NCBI GenBank assembly: GCA_002281295.1
Contig: NCFS01000006.1
Coordinates: 1-46,308, forward strand
DNA: 46,308 nt
Origin: Halothiobacillus sp. 35-54-62
Lineage (GTDB): Bacteria > Pseudomonadota > Gammaproteobacteria > Halothiobacillales > Halothiobacillaceae
Reading direction: 5' to 3'
Under the pieces are notes generated by a model. The model made no database searches. It was not told the DNA's origin and saw only the letters and a program-made list of their open reading frames with translations. A program made the position numbers and the translations under genes. Of the stretch, positions 8,817 to 16,116 are shown piece by piece (the stretch's first letter is position 1; each line of letters starts with the position of its first letter).

Positions 8817-9347
8817 CTACCATTTTTGACAAACGTCTAATAACCCAGCTAAACCCGCGTAATCTCGAGCACTGGAGTAGCGCCAATGCACCGCATCATC
8901 AACATATCCGCGTTTAACTGGGTTTTGGTGAATATATTCAATTTTTTGCCGCATCATATCTTCGCCTTGTATCAACTCAGGATGCACGCCTTCCTGCCAA
9001 AATTGATAGGTACGATCGGTTTTATGAGCTTTTTTGTAAAAAGCCAATTGATCCAGTATTTGCCTGACGTTGTGCTCTGCAAAATATTGAATCAAATTTT
9101 TCGCAGTCCATGATTTCAAGCGGGCAATATCTTGGTCAAGTGCATTGCTTTGCAATACAAAGTGGCAGTGATTCTCTAAAATCACCCACGCATAAACCTT
9201 TAGGCCCTCTTTGTTTAAAAAACGCAGAGAATCAAGCAAAATATTTACAGTGTCTGGGCGCGTAAATACTGGAATCCAATGTAATACCGTCATAGTGATA
9301 AAATGTGGCTGCTGAGGTTCGGTGATTTTGTAGCGGCTTCTACCCAT
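8817..9347 (-). CDS. REP-associated tyrosine transposase (RAYT, Y1/TnpA_REP family)
   Basis: A 176-residue single-domain Y1 nuclease of the IS200-related RAYT group, which cuts single-stranded REP hairpins. The metal-binding HUH-like pair is His60 and His62 in ENHCHFVLQ. The probable nucleophile is Tyr138 in KIEYIHQNPVKRGYV, followed by the family signature WRYSSARDYAGL. The gene appears intact. It is flanked on both sides by its presumed substrates (REPs at 8239-8806 and 9366-9505), the usual arrangement of RAYT loci. It lies between hsdM and hsdS, on the same strand. RAYTs are normally single-copy and vertically kept rather than self-mobile. Its role in this island is unknown. Confidence 0.92.
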   Translation of the reverse strand: MGRSRYKITEPQQPHFITMTVLHWIPVFTRPDTVNILLDSLRFLNKEGLKVYAWVILENHCHFVLQSNALDQDIARLKSWTAKNLIQYFAEHNVRQILDQLAFYKKAHKTDRTYQFWQEGVHPELIQGEDMMRQKIEYIHQNPVKRGYVDDAVHWRYSSARDYAGLAGLLDVCQKW

Positions 9348-9365
9348 TATTTATACTCCGTATGC

Positions 9366-9505
9366 GTTCCCACGCGGGAGCGCGGGAACGCGTTCATAAC
9401 CCATTTACTGGTTCCCATTACTCTACTGGTTCCCACGCTCCTGCGTGGGAACTCTGTTTGCCCTGCCTAAACTAGGCATGCATTCCCACGCGGGAGCGTG
9501 GGAAC
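9366..9505. repeat. REP copies upstream of the RAYT
   Basis: Three full palindromes at 9366-9389, 9429-9452 and 9482-9505, with a half copy near 9411. The pair at 9429/9482 is one A+B unit with the same linker as the main array. These separate hsdM from the RAYT start and end 9 bases from the hsdM stop. Confidence 0.9.
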
Positions 9506-9514
9506 GAGCAAGAA

Positions 9515-11065
9515 TCATGCTTCGTCTCTTTCGATTTCGGCCACGATGGCATCAATATCCGCCCGCAACCGATCGATTTTGGCGACGGTGATTTTCAGCT
9601 CGGCATTGAGCTCGGCAATATCCACCACTTCGCGGGTGTCACGGGCTTCGACGTAGCTGCTAACCGAGAGGTTGTAGTCGTTGGCGGCGACTTTCTCAAA
9701 CGGCACGGACTGGGCAAAGTGCTCGACATTGGCTTTGCTGTCGAACGCCTGCATGATCTGTTCGATGTGCGCATGGGTGAGCGTATTGGTGTTGGTTTCT
9801 TTTTTGAACAGGCCACTGGCATCAATAAACTGGGTAGTGGTGTCGGTTTTGTGTTTGGACAATACCAAAATCGTCACGGCGATGGTGGTGCCAAAAAACA
9901 GGTTGGGCGCGAGTGAAATCACGGTTTCGACATAATTGTTGTCTATCAAATATTGGCGGATTTTGGCTTCTGCCCCGCCCCGGTAAAAAATACCGGGAAA
10001 GCAGACAATCGCCGCGCGGCCTTTGCTGGAAAGAAAACTCAAGGCGTGCAGCACAAAGGCAAAATCGGCTTTGGATTTGGGCGCGAGCACACCAGCGGGG
10101 GCAAAGCGCTCGTCGTTAATGAGGGTGGGGTCGTCGCTGCCAATCCATTTCACCGAGTACGGCGGGTTAGAGACGATGGCATCAAAGGGTTTGTCGTCGC
10201 CAAAATGCGGCTCGATGAGGGTGTCGCCCAACTGGATGTTGAATTTGTCGTAGTTGACGTTGTGCAAAAACATGTTCATCCGCGCCAGGTTGTAGGTGGT
10301 GTGGTTGAGTTCTTGCCCCCAAAAACCGTCTTCAATGATGTGCGCGTCAAAATGCTTTTTGGCTTGCAGGAGCAAGGATCCGGAGCCGCACGCGGGGTCG
10401 TAAATTTTGTTGACGTGGGTTTGCTTGTGCATGGCAAGCTGGGCAATGAGCTTGGACACATGCTGCGGGGTGAAAAACTCGCCGCCCGATTTGCCCGCGT
10501 TGGCGGCGTAGTTAGAGATAAGAAATTCATAAGCATCGCCAAATAGGTCGATGTGGCTGCCGTCAAAATCACCAAAGTCTAGCCCGGCCACGCCTTTGAG
10601 TACGGCGGCGAGGCGGGTGTTTTTGTCTTTGACGGTGTTGCCTAGGCGGTTACTGGTGGTGTCAAAATCGGCAAACAGGCCTTTGATGTCGCGCTCAGAG
10701 GGGTAGCCGTTGGCCGAGCTTTCAATGGTGGCAAAAATGGTGGCCAAGTCGCTATTTAGGCTTTCGTTGGTGTGGGCACTGGCGGCGAGATTGGCAAACA
10801 ACTGGCTGGGGTAAATAAAGTAGCCCTTGGTTTTAATGGCGTCGTCTTTGATGTTTGGCGTCATCACGCCATCTTGCAGCTGGGCGTAGTGAATGCTGTC
10901 GTCACCGCCTTCGATGTAGCGGGCAAAGTTTTCGCTGATAAAGCGATAAAACAGCGTGCCGAGCACGTATTGCTTAAAATCCCAGCCATCGACGGCACCG
11001 CGCACATCGTTGGCGATGGCCCAGATTTGGCGTTGCAGGGCGGCGCGTTGTTGGGTGCTGGTCAT
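9515..11065 (-). CDS. hsdM: Type I restriction-modification methyltransferase subunit HsdM
   Basis: N6-adenine DNA methyltransferase subunit, 516 residues, normal length for type IC. The AdoMet-binding motif I is [10 protein letters not shown] (about 221-230) and the catalytic motif IV is NPPY (about 299-302). The N-terminal region ([30 protein letters not shown]) is the usual HsdM helical domain that contacts HsdS. The C-terminal ~40 residues are a predicted coiled coil. The start ATG overlaps the stop of the upstream HTH gene (ATGA). With HsdS it forms the modification enzyme, and with HsdR the restriction complex. Its stop lies just before a REP, so readthrough into hsdS must cross the whole RAYT/REP block unless hsdS has its own promoter. 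Confidence 0.95.
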   Translation of the reverse strand: MTSTQQRAALQRQIWAIANDVRGAVDGWDFKQYVLGTLFYRFISENFARYIEGGDDSIHYAQLQDGVMTPNIKDDAIKTKGYFIYPSQLFANLAASAHTNESLNSDLATIFATIESSANGYPSERDIKGLFADFDTTSNRLGNTVKDKNTRLAAVLKGVAGLDFGDFDGSHIDLFGDAYEFLISNYAANAGKSGGEFFTPQHVSKLIAQLAMHKQTHVNKIYDPACGSGSLLLQAKKHFDAHIIEDGFWGQELNHTTYNLARMNMFLHNVNYDKFNIQLGDTLIEPHFGDDKPFDAIVSNPPYSVKWIGSDDPTLINDERFAPAGVLAPKSKADFAFVLHALSFLSSKGRAAIVCFPGIFYRGGAEAKIRQYLIDNNYVETVISLAPNLFFGTTIAVTILVLSKHKTDTTTQFIDASGLFKKETNTNTLTHAHIEQIMQAFDSKANVEHFAQSVPFEKVAANDYNLSVSSYVEARDTREVVDIAELNAELKITVAKIDRLRADIDAIVAEIERDEA

Positions 11066-11274
11066 GCTTGGTTTCCTGTCGAATCGTTCGTTTTGTCTTC
11101 ATCCGCGCCACCCGCGCGCACCCATTCATCCACCTCGGGCACCTGGAACTTCCACAGCCGCCCGACCCGGTGCGCGGGCAAATTCTTGCGGTTGATCCAG
11201 CGGTAGATCGAGTCGCGCGTCACGCCCAGATGCTCGGCTATCTGGTCGACGGACACCCACGGTTCAGCAGTCAT
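11062..11274 (-). CDS. Small MerR/excisionase-type helix-turn-helix protein
   Basis: A 70-residue protein with one HTH_17-type DNA-binding domain: [20 protein letters not shown], then [19 protein letters not shown], then a short acidic tail. The family includes phage excisionases and small regulators. The start at 11274 has GGAG about 8 bases upstream. A longer frame to 11337 lacks a ribosome site. The stop overlaps the hsdM ATG, so it is the first gene of the island run and probably controls or couples hsdM expression. A left-over excisionase of an integrated element is the alternative. Confidence 0.8.
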   Translation of the reverse strand: MTAEPWVSVDQIAEHLGVTRDSIYRWINRKNLPAHRVGRLWKFQVPEVDEWVRAGGADEDKTNDSTGNQA

Positions 11275-11456
11275 GGCAGGGCTCCGGCGGTAGCGGTTGG
11301 GGCAGCATAAAGTCGGTTTCAATCGTAAAGATTGCAATTTATCAGGTTGAAGTGCAGCAGAGGAGCTTTCGATGCCGTAGGCATCATCTTTTTCTCGGCT
11401 TCCTGATCGTCCAGCACCTGAATGGTGGTGTCATCCACCAACCGAGGAGCCCCGCG

Positions 11457-11861
11457 ATGAACCCCAAGACCACTGCTATCGATGCCTATCTCGCCCGCGC
11501 CGCCGCCATCCGCATCAAGTGGGCTCGGCTTCAGCAACTGGCCGACGACCACTTCGGCCACGCCCCCGAAGCCATTCACTGGAGCCACGTCGGTGACATA
11601 AAGATCCGCAAGCGCGGCGCCAGCAACTGCTCGACGACGACGGCGTTGTGGGCAGCGGTAGCGAAGTCGCCCAGCGCGAGGGTCTGCACCACTCGACGGT
11701 CAACGAACTGCTTCGCCTGACGCTGCTGGAGCCTGCCATCATCCAGGTCATCCTGACCGGGCAGCAGCCCCAGTGCATGAGCCCTACTGTGGTTCCAGCG
11801 CAATCCACTGCCGACCGACTGGGTGGCGCAGCGCGAGGTGGTAACGGGGTTTGATGCCTGA
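11457..11861 (+). pseudogene. Fused, frameshifted remnants of two mobile-element genes
   Basis: From ATG 11457 (GAGGAG ribosome site just upstream) a frame encodes IDAYLARAAAIRIKWARLQQ and LADDHFGHAPEAIHWSHVGD, which I recognise as a small conserved protein of integrative elements. The similarity ends at about 11596. From about 11598, in another frame, the sequence reads QQLLDDDGVVGSGSEVAQRE, then GLHHSTVNELLRLTLLEPAI, typical of the HTH-containing C-terminal part of proteins encoded beside site-specific recombinases in such elements. One extra C near 11781-11784 shifts the frame again, after which LLWFQRNPLPTDWVAQREVV runs to a stop at 11859-11861. This fits a deletion joining two genes plus one frameshift. 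Family naming is from memory of similar sequences. Confidence 0.55.
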
Positions 11862-12059
11862 CCGCTCGGCTTGCTTAACGATGAACCGGCGCGCGTAACT
11901 TTTTGATTTTGCGAGATCACCATCTGCGCCTACCCGCAGGCCAAACGGAGAACAGAGACGGCTCTAGCGGAGAAAGTGGCCGCTTTCGGACGTTTCGGCC
12001 GGTAGCCACCTGCAGCACGGATGGCCGCAACCCCGCGTGGCGCGGGGATTTCAGGCAAG
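11862..12059. other. Non-coding gap between element remnant and ssrA terminator
   Basis: No supportable gene. A plus-strand frame from 11903 runs through the ssrA 3' end and is rejected. The GC-rich text resembles the preceding mobile-element debris more than the ssrA flank. No duplicate of the ssrA 3' end was seen in the window that would mark an attachment site. Confidence 0.4.
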
Positions 12060-12092
12060 AAAAAGGGCCCGGAGATTATCCGAGCCCTTCAA
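12060..12092 (-). terminator. Intrinsic terminator of ssrA
   Basis: On the minus strand AAGGGCUCGGA pairs with UCCGGGCCCUU (one G-U pair) around a short UAAUC loop and is followed by a run of U. It begins 4 bases after the mature tmRNA 3' end. Confidence 0.9.
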
Positions 12093-12095
12093 TTT

Positions 12096-12453
12096 GGTGG
12101 AGGTGGCGGGAATTGAACCCGCGTCCGCAAATCCTACGCTTTCGGTACTACATGTTTTTCCTGTTTTTTATTTTAGTTAACGGCTACCCAACAGGCAGGG
12201 AAAACCGCTAACGATCTCGGATAGGTTTTAATCAATCCACGCCGAGCGCGCTTCATGACGATCTTGTGAGAATCGACGCCTGGAACCTGAACGCACAAGC
12301 ACGGCTTCAGTCAGACGGCACCCTACTGGAGTTTAAGCAGCGAGTGCGTAGTTGTCGTCGTTGGCAACTAAATTTTTTGCAGATTTTAACGAGGCTCTAC
12401 CCCTCGACATGCACCTAGAGTTTCGTGATCCGCGTCGAAGCCATGTCACCCCC
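12096..12453 (-). ncRNA. ssrA: Transfer-messenger RNA (tmRNA)
   Basis: Ribosome-rescue RNA of 358 nt. The 5' GGGGGUG pairs with 3' CACCUCC to form the acceptor stem, followed by ACCA (the CCA is encoded). The T-arm contains GGTTCAATTCCCGCC next to the 3' end, and the 5' side has the conserved CATGGCTTCGACG. The tag reading frame (12333-12365) encodes ANDDNYALAA and a TAA stop. The tag differs from the E. coli tag (ANDENYALAA) only by Asp for Glu, and keeps the ALAA degron recognised by ClpXP/ClpAP. ClpA and ClpS are encoded about 21 kb away in this window. The 3' end of ssrA is a common integration target, and the restriction island lies on that side. Confidence 0.97.
12333..12365 (-). other. 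tmRNA proteolysis-tag reading frame
   Basis: Codons GCC to GCT then TAA encode ANDDNYALAA. With the alanine carried by the charged tmRNA the added tag would be 11 residues. Confidence 0.93.
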
Positions 12454-12529
12454 TAAGTTATTTCGATGTGGTGATGATTGAGCGCTTTTCAAGCCCTGTT
12501 AAACACCATAACCAACATCGAAGGCAAGT

Positions 12530-12557
12530 ATTGTCCGCTGATGTGGGGGTTTGTCAA
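12530..12557 (-). promoter_or_regulatory. Probable ssrA promoter
   Basis: Minus strand: a perfect -35 TTGACA (12552-12557), a 16-base spacer and a -10-like GACAAT (12530-12535). Transcription would start near 12523, giving a ~70-base leader removed during 5' maturation. The -35 overlaps the stop codon of the upstream DUF455 gene. Confidence 0.5.
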
Positions 12558-13405
12558 TTGGTGATTGGTATTTCGAGGCGCGCGAGGGTTTCTGCCTCCA
12601 TGAGTTTAAGGTCGTCTAGCTCTTCTTTTGTGAAGCCTGCGGCGAGGCGACCGGGTTCATCGTAGGGGCCGCGAATTCGCCCGCTCATGTATTCGTTGAG
12701 GAGGTTTCGAAAGGTTGTGCGGGCATCTAAATCACGCGCTTGGCAGCAGTATCGAAACCAGCGGGTGCCGATCTCGACATGACCAATTTCTTCATCGTAA
12801 ATGGTGCCTAATATATCGGCGAGTTGGTTATCGTGGTTGCTGCGTAATTTTTGGGCAATGGCTGGGGTTACATCAAGCCCTCGGGCTTCGAGTACGCGCG
12901 GCACTAGAGCCATCCGAATGAGCACATCGTGGTCGGTTCGGCATACGCTTTCCCACAGGCTATCGTGGGCGGGATATAGGCCGTAGTGGCTATCGTGTTC
13001 GGCTAAATAATCGGCCAGCATTTGGTAATGCCTACCCTCCTCTGCCGCTACGCGAAGCCAATCGCGGTAAAAATCACCCGGCATGTCATTGAATCGGTAG
13101 ACCGCATCCAATGCGATGTTGATGGCGTTAAATTCAATATGAGCGAACGCATGCGCCATGACGTTGCGCCCGGCTTGGGTGTGGGTTATTCGGCGGGGTA
13201 AATCGCGGGGGGCGACCAATTTAGGGCTTTCGGGGCGACCGGGATCAAGCACCCGTTCGATGGCGATTGATGGCGGCTCGGTGACTTGTTGATCGGTTAA
13301 AACACGCGCCTGTTGATATAGTTGGCTGGCAAGCTTGGCTTTAGTGGCAGGATCGCTTGTCATGAGCGCGTGCTGAGCGTGTGTGCGCAGATTTGTGGCG
13401 TTCAT
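12554..13405 (-). CDS. DUF455 ferritin-like protein
   Basis: A 283-residue protein of the DUF455 family, a four-helix ferritin-like fold. Candidate metal ligands are visible: the Glu and His of AFAHIEFNAI, the EE and H of LRVAAEEGRHYQML, and the EE and H of IYDEEIGHVEIG. The family segment MALVPRVLEARGLDVTP is present. Substrate and reaction are unknown; oxidoreductase or hydroxylase roles are inferred only from the diiron-like ligands. The start overlaps the stop of the ModE-like gene (ATGA), so the two form an operon probably controlled by that regulator. The ssrA promoter begins at its stop codon. Confidence 0.82.
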   Translation of the reverse strand: MNATNLRTHAQHALMTSDPATKAKLASQLYQQARVLTDQQVTEPPSIAIERVLDPGRPESPKLVAPRDLPRRITHTQAGRNVMAHAFAHIEFNAINIALDAVYRFNDMPGDFYRDWLRVAAEEGRHYQMLADYLAEHDSHYGLYPAHDSLWESVCRTDHDVLIRMALVPRVLEARGLDVTPAIAQKLRSNHDNQLADILGTIYDEEIGHVEIGTRWFRYCCQARDLDARTTFRNLLNEYMSGRIRGPYDEPGRLAAGFTKEELDDLKLMEAETLARLEIPITN

Positions 13406-13782
13406 AGGCTGATGTTTTGCGTGCGTTGTGCGATGAATACAGTAAATTCTTTTTCCAGTTCGCGGTATTGGGCAATCGCGTGAAGACCGGCCTCGGTGAG
13501 GTTGGCATGGCCGCCCCCCGAGCCACCGACTTCTTTAATAACATAGGGTTTTGGGCCGATTTGATTGACTTCTTCGATGAGCGTCCAGGCCCGTTTATAA
13601 GACATATTTAAAGTTTTCGCGGCTTGGCTAATGGAACCCAGCTCAGAGATCAGCTCCATGAGGCGCACTTTACCCACGCCCAGATAACTTTTTTGATCGG
13701 TGCCGATGAGCCAGAGCCGTGCATGAATTTGTGGGCTGTAGGCATCTCCGGGCAAGCGATTAAGGCGGGATTTTTTAGGCAT
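13402..13782 (-). CDS. ModE-type winged helix-turn-helix regulator without molybdate-binding domain
   Basis: A 126-residue protein matching the N-terminal DNA-binding domain of ModE: GVGKVRLMELISELGSISQA, then AAKTLNMSYKRAWTLIEEVN, then the GGSGGGHANLTEAG wing. Full ModE has about 260 residues with two C-terminal molybdate-binding (TOBE/MOP) domains, and these are absent. Single-domain forms are known in other bacteria. Residues 20-45 (SPQIHARLWLIGTDQKSYLG) are a short N-terminal extension. An inverted repeat resembling a ModE box lies about 50 bases upstream, suggesting autoregulation. The start at 13782 follows a GAGAAAC stretch, so the ribosome site is weak. It overlaps the DUF455 gene. 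Confidence 0.82.
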   Translation of the reverse strand: MPKKSRLNRLPGDAYSPQIHARLWLIGTDQKSYLGVGKVRLMELISELGSISQAAKTLNMSYKRAWTLIEEVNQIGPKPYVIKEVGGSGGGHANLTEAGLHAIAQYRELEKEFTVFIAQRTQNISL

Positions 13783-13833
13783 GGTTTTGTTTCTCTTGGG
13801 CGATGCTGAGGGTTAATTTAATTAAAATTTAGC

Positions 13834-13854
13834 GTTATGTTTTTATATCATAAC
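13834..13854. promoter_or_regulatory. ModE-box-like inverted repeat
   Basis: GTTATG and CATAAC are perfect inverted arms separated by 9 AT-rich bases, with a C before the first arm and CG after the second. The arrangement resembles the CGTTAT...ATAACG operator bound by ModE upstream of E. coli modA. It lies in the divergent region between the ModE-like gene and roxA. Confidence 0.5.
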
Positions 13855-13970
13855 CGAGGCTTGCGGGTGCTATTTTGTAACGAACGGTGATGCGCGAAGT
13901 GTCGGCTGATACACTTTGCACCAATTAATTTCCATGATCGAATGCGCGCAATTTATTTAAGGGGCGATTT

Positions 13971-15152
13971 ATGAACATCACGCACGTTTTAGGAGCCATC
14001 TCAAGCGAAGAGTTTTTGCGCGATTATTGGCAAAAAAAGCCACTGTTAATTCGACAAGCCATCCCAGGCTTTGTATCACCGCTCTCGCCTGAGGAATTGG
14101 CGGGGCTTGCGTGTGAGGAGGATGTACCGGCGCGTTTGATTTTAGAATCCGCCGGTGAGCGCCCTTGGATGCTACGCCAAGGCCCCTTCACGGAGGAAGA
14201 TTTTACACGCTTGCCGGAAGCGGGTTATTCGTTATTAGTGACGGATTGCGAGAAGTTAATTCCCGATTTGATGTCATTGGTTGAGCATTTTCGCTTTGTG
14301 CCCGATTGGCGGATTGATGATTTAATGATCTCTTATGCCCCTGAAGGCGGTTCGGTCGGCGCGCATATTGATGAATATGATGTGTTTTTGCTGCAAGGCT
14401 TGGGCACGCGCCAATGGATGATTGAGTATCCACCCAAGAATATTAATTTTGTGCCCGATTTGGATATCCGGTTACTAGAGCAGTTTGAACCCACCGAAGA
14501 ATGGGTGCTTGAGCCAGGCGATATGCTGTATTTACCGCCCGGCGTGCCGCATCACGGGGTAGCGCTTGAGCCGTGCATGACCTACTCCATCGGGTTTCGT
14601 GCGCCCTTGCTGCATGAACTCGCCGCTGGCGTGACCGATCGCTTAATCACCGGCATGAATCAAACAGCACGCTATGCCGATGCCGACTTGGCCGTTGGCG
14701 AAAATCCCGGGGCACTGAGCGAGGCGGCACGCAGCCAATTACGCGGGTTATTGCACAATTTATTGAATCAAGACGATGCGGTTTTTGATCAATATATTGC
14801 AGAAACGCTCACCGAACGGCCAATGGATCACGCCGTATTTTATCCCGATAACGAGCCCTTGGATGCGGCAACGCTAAAAGATGAACTCCAAAACAGCGGC
14901 GATACCTTGATGCGAACGCCCGCCGCACGGCTATTGCTGATTGAAGGCGCTTGCCCCGTGTTAGCCGTTGATGGCATGAGCATTGCCCTCGATAAAGAAA
15001 CCCTCCCCTTGGCTCAGCTTGTGACTCGGCAGGTATTTTTTGATACCGAGCAATTGCTCGCCCAAATCACCACACCCGCCGCAGCCGAGCTTTTGGCTAA
15101 ACTTTATGCCGATGGCGTGGTGCAGTGGCGCCCGCACCTGCTTGAAATTTAA
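13971..15152 (+). CDS. roxA: Ribosomal protein uL16 arginine hydroxylase RoxA (YcfD)
   Basis: JmjC/cupin Fe(II)- and 2-oxoglutarate-dependent oxygenase that hydroxylates an arginine of ribosomal protein L16 (Arg81 in E. coli). The 393 residues include the iron triad His132-x-Asp134 in GAHIDEYD and His194 in PPGVPHHG, matching E. coli H125/D127/H187 with a constant offset of 7. The N-terminal FLRDYWQKKPLLIRQA and the C-terminal winged-helix/dimer region are present. The start at 13971 follows AAGGGGCGATTT. It lies divergent to the ModE-like gene, and the Rossmann-fold gene follows after about 30 bases, probably in the same transcript. Confidence 0.92.
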   Translation: MNITHVLGAISSEEFLRDYWQKKPLLIRQAIPGFVSPLSPEELAGLACEEDVPARLILESAGERPWMLRQGPFTEEDFTRLPEAGYSLLVTDCEKLIPDLMSLVEHFRFVPDWRIDDLMISYAPEGGSVGAHIDEYDVFLLQGLGTRQWMIEYPPKNINFVPDLDIRLLEQFEPTEEWVLEPGDMLYLPPGVPHHGVALEPCMTYSIGFRAPLLHELAAGVTDRLITGMNQTARYADADLAVGENPGALSEAARSQLRGLLHNLLNQDDAVFDQYIAETLTERPMDHAVFYPDNEPLDAATLKDELQNSGDTLMRTPAARLLLIEGACPVLAVDGMSIALDKETLPLAQLVTRQVFFDTEQLLAQITTPAAAELLAKLYADGVVQWRPHLLEI

Positions 15153-15181
15153 TTTAACACCCGCAACATAAAGGCTTTTTT

Positions 15182-15988
15182 ATGGATTCCAACGCACGTG
15201 ATGCCGCAGCGCCCCTGCCGATTGCACCGGTTATTTTGGTTGGTGTGGGTGAAATTGGTCAGGTTTTAGCGGCCGGTTTTTTAAAAACAGGCCATCCGGT
15301 GATTCCCGTGACCCGCGCGCAATCGTTAAGCGATGTGCTGAGCGAATCACCCCATGCGGGCGCCCTCATTTTAGCCGTGGCGGAAAAAGATTTACCCGCC
15401 CTGCTCCCCCGCATTCCCGCAAGCTGGCATAGTCGGCTGGTTTTGCTGCAAAACGAATTATTGCCGCGCGATTGGCAAGATGCGGGGGTTATTAACCCCA
15501 CCGTTATTTCCATTTGGTTTGAGAAAAAACCCGGCACGCCCGTTAAAGCGCTTATGCCAAGCCCGGTTTGGGGCGCGCAAGCAAAGCGCCTCCAAATGGC
15601 GCTGCAAGCCGTGGGGCTAACCACGCGCATTGTGCCCAATTTAACGGCGATGCAGCATGAGCTTGTATTGAAAAATGTCTATATTTTAACCACGAATATT
15701 GCAGGCTTAACGGTGGGTGGCGATGTACAAACCCTTTGGCACAGGCATGAACCTTTGGCGCGTGCTATCGCCGATGAGGTGATTACGCTGCAAGAAAAAT
15801 TGATTGATGCCCCCTTAGACCGTTCGGCACTCATAGCCGGCATGTTAGAAGGCTTTGCCGGCGACCCAACCCACCGTTGCATGGGGCGCACGGCGCAAGC
15901 GCGGTTGCAACGGGCGTTAAATCTGGCCCATCAGCACGGGCTTAACCTGCCGCAATTAACCATCATTGCAGCGCCGGCCGCGCCATGA
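15182..15988 (+). CDS. Rossmann-fold protein, ketopantoate-reductase-like
   Basis: A 268-residue protein with an N-terminal nucleotide-binding motif VGVGEIGQVLAAGFLKTGHP (about 20-40, the GxGxxG type). A helical C-terminal half carries the Lys-rich helix LVLKNVYILTTNIAGL, resembling the dimerisation domain of 6-phosphogluconate/ketopantoate reductase folds. The typical panE substrate motifs are not clear, so the substrate is unknown. It follows roxA by 29 bases. No strong plus-strand terminator was seen after the stop. The nearby structures at 16035-16104 fit the minus-strand sod gene better. Confidence 0.55.
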   Translation: MDSNARDAAAPLPIAPVILVGVGEIGQVLAAGFLKTGHPVIPVTRAQSLSDVLSESPHAGALILAVAEKDLPALLPRIPASWHSRLVLLQNELLPRDWQDAGVINPTVISIWFEKKPGTPVKALMPSPVWGAQAKRLQMALQAVGLTTRIVPNLTAMQHELVLKNVYILTTNIAGLTVGGDVQTLWHRHEPLARAIADEVITLQEKLIDAPLDRSALIAGMLEGFAGDPTHRCMGRTAQARLQRALNLAHQHGLNLPQLTIIAAPAAP

Positions 15989-16029
15989 ACGTAACGAGCA
16001 AAAACCCATAAAAGCACGCAAACCCCAAT

Positions 16030-16060
16030 AAAAATGCCAGTCAATTAGCACTGACTGGCA
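16030..16060 (-). terminator. Intrinsic terminator downstream of sod
   Basis: Inverted arms TGCCAGTCA / TGACTGGCA (16035-16060) with an 8-base loop. On the minus strand the stem is followed by TTTTTATT, so it should end sod transcripts. Confidence 0.75.
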
Positions 16061-16075
16061 TCACTTTAGCCCTGT

Positions 16076-16104
16076 TTTTTAAGCCCAACCGTTGGGCTTA
16101 AAAA
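16076..16104. repeat. Perfect 13-bp-arm palindrome
   Basis: TTTTTAAGCCCAA and its complement flank a CCG loop. Neither strand has a T run after the stem, because the outer bases are part of the palindrome, so it is not a standard terminator. It lies 12 bases past the sod stop and could be an mRNA 3'-end stabiliser. Confidence 0.6.
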
Positions 16105-16116
16105 GGGTGAGGGAAA

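Noticed and set aside
8081-8917. Several short reading frames running through the REP block on both strands
   Set aside because: Their residues are just translated REP and linker sequence (PRSGVGT, PTPERGN type), with no ribosome sites and no recognisable domain.
9953-10546. 197-codon plus-strand frame opposite hsdM
   Set aside because: Antisense shadow of the conserved methyltransferase core including motifs I and IV.
12060-12125. ssrA 3' end as proven attachment site of the hsd island
   Set aside because: No duplicated ssrA end was found in the window, no integrase is visible, and a normal terminator directly follows ssrA. The idea stays possible but unsupported.
11903-12211. Plus-strand reading frame across the ssrA 3' end
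   Set aside because: It runs through the tmRNA acceptor and T-arm and through the terminator, both clearly RNA features.
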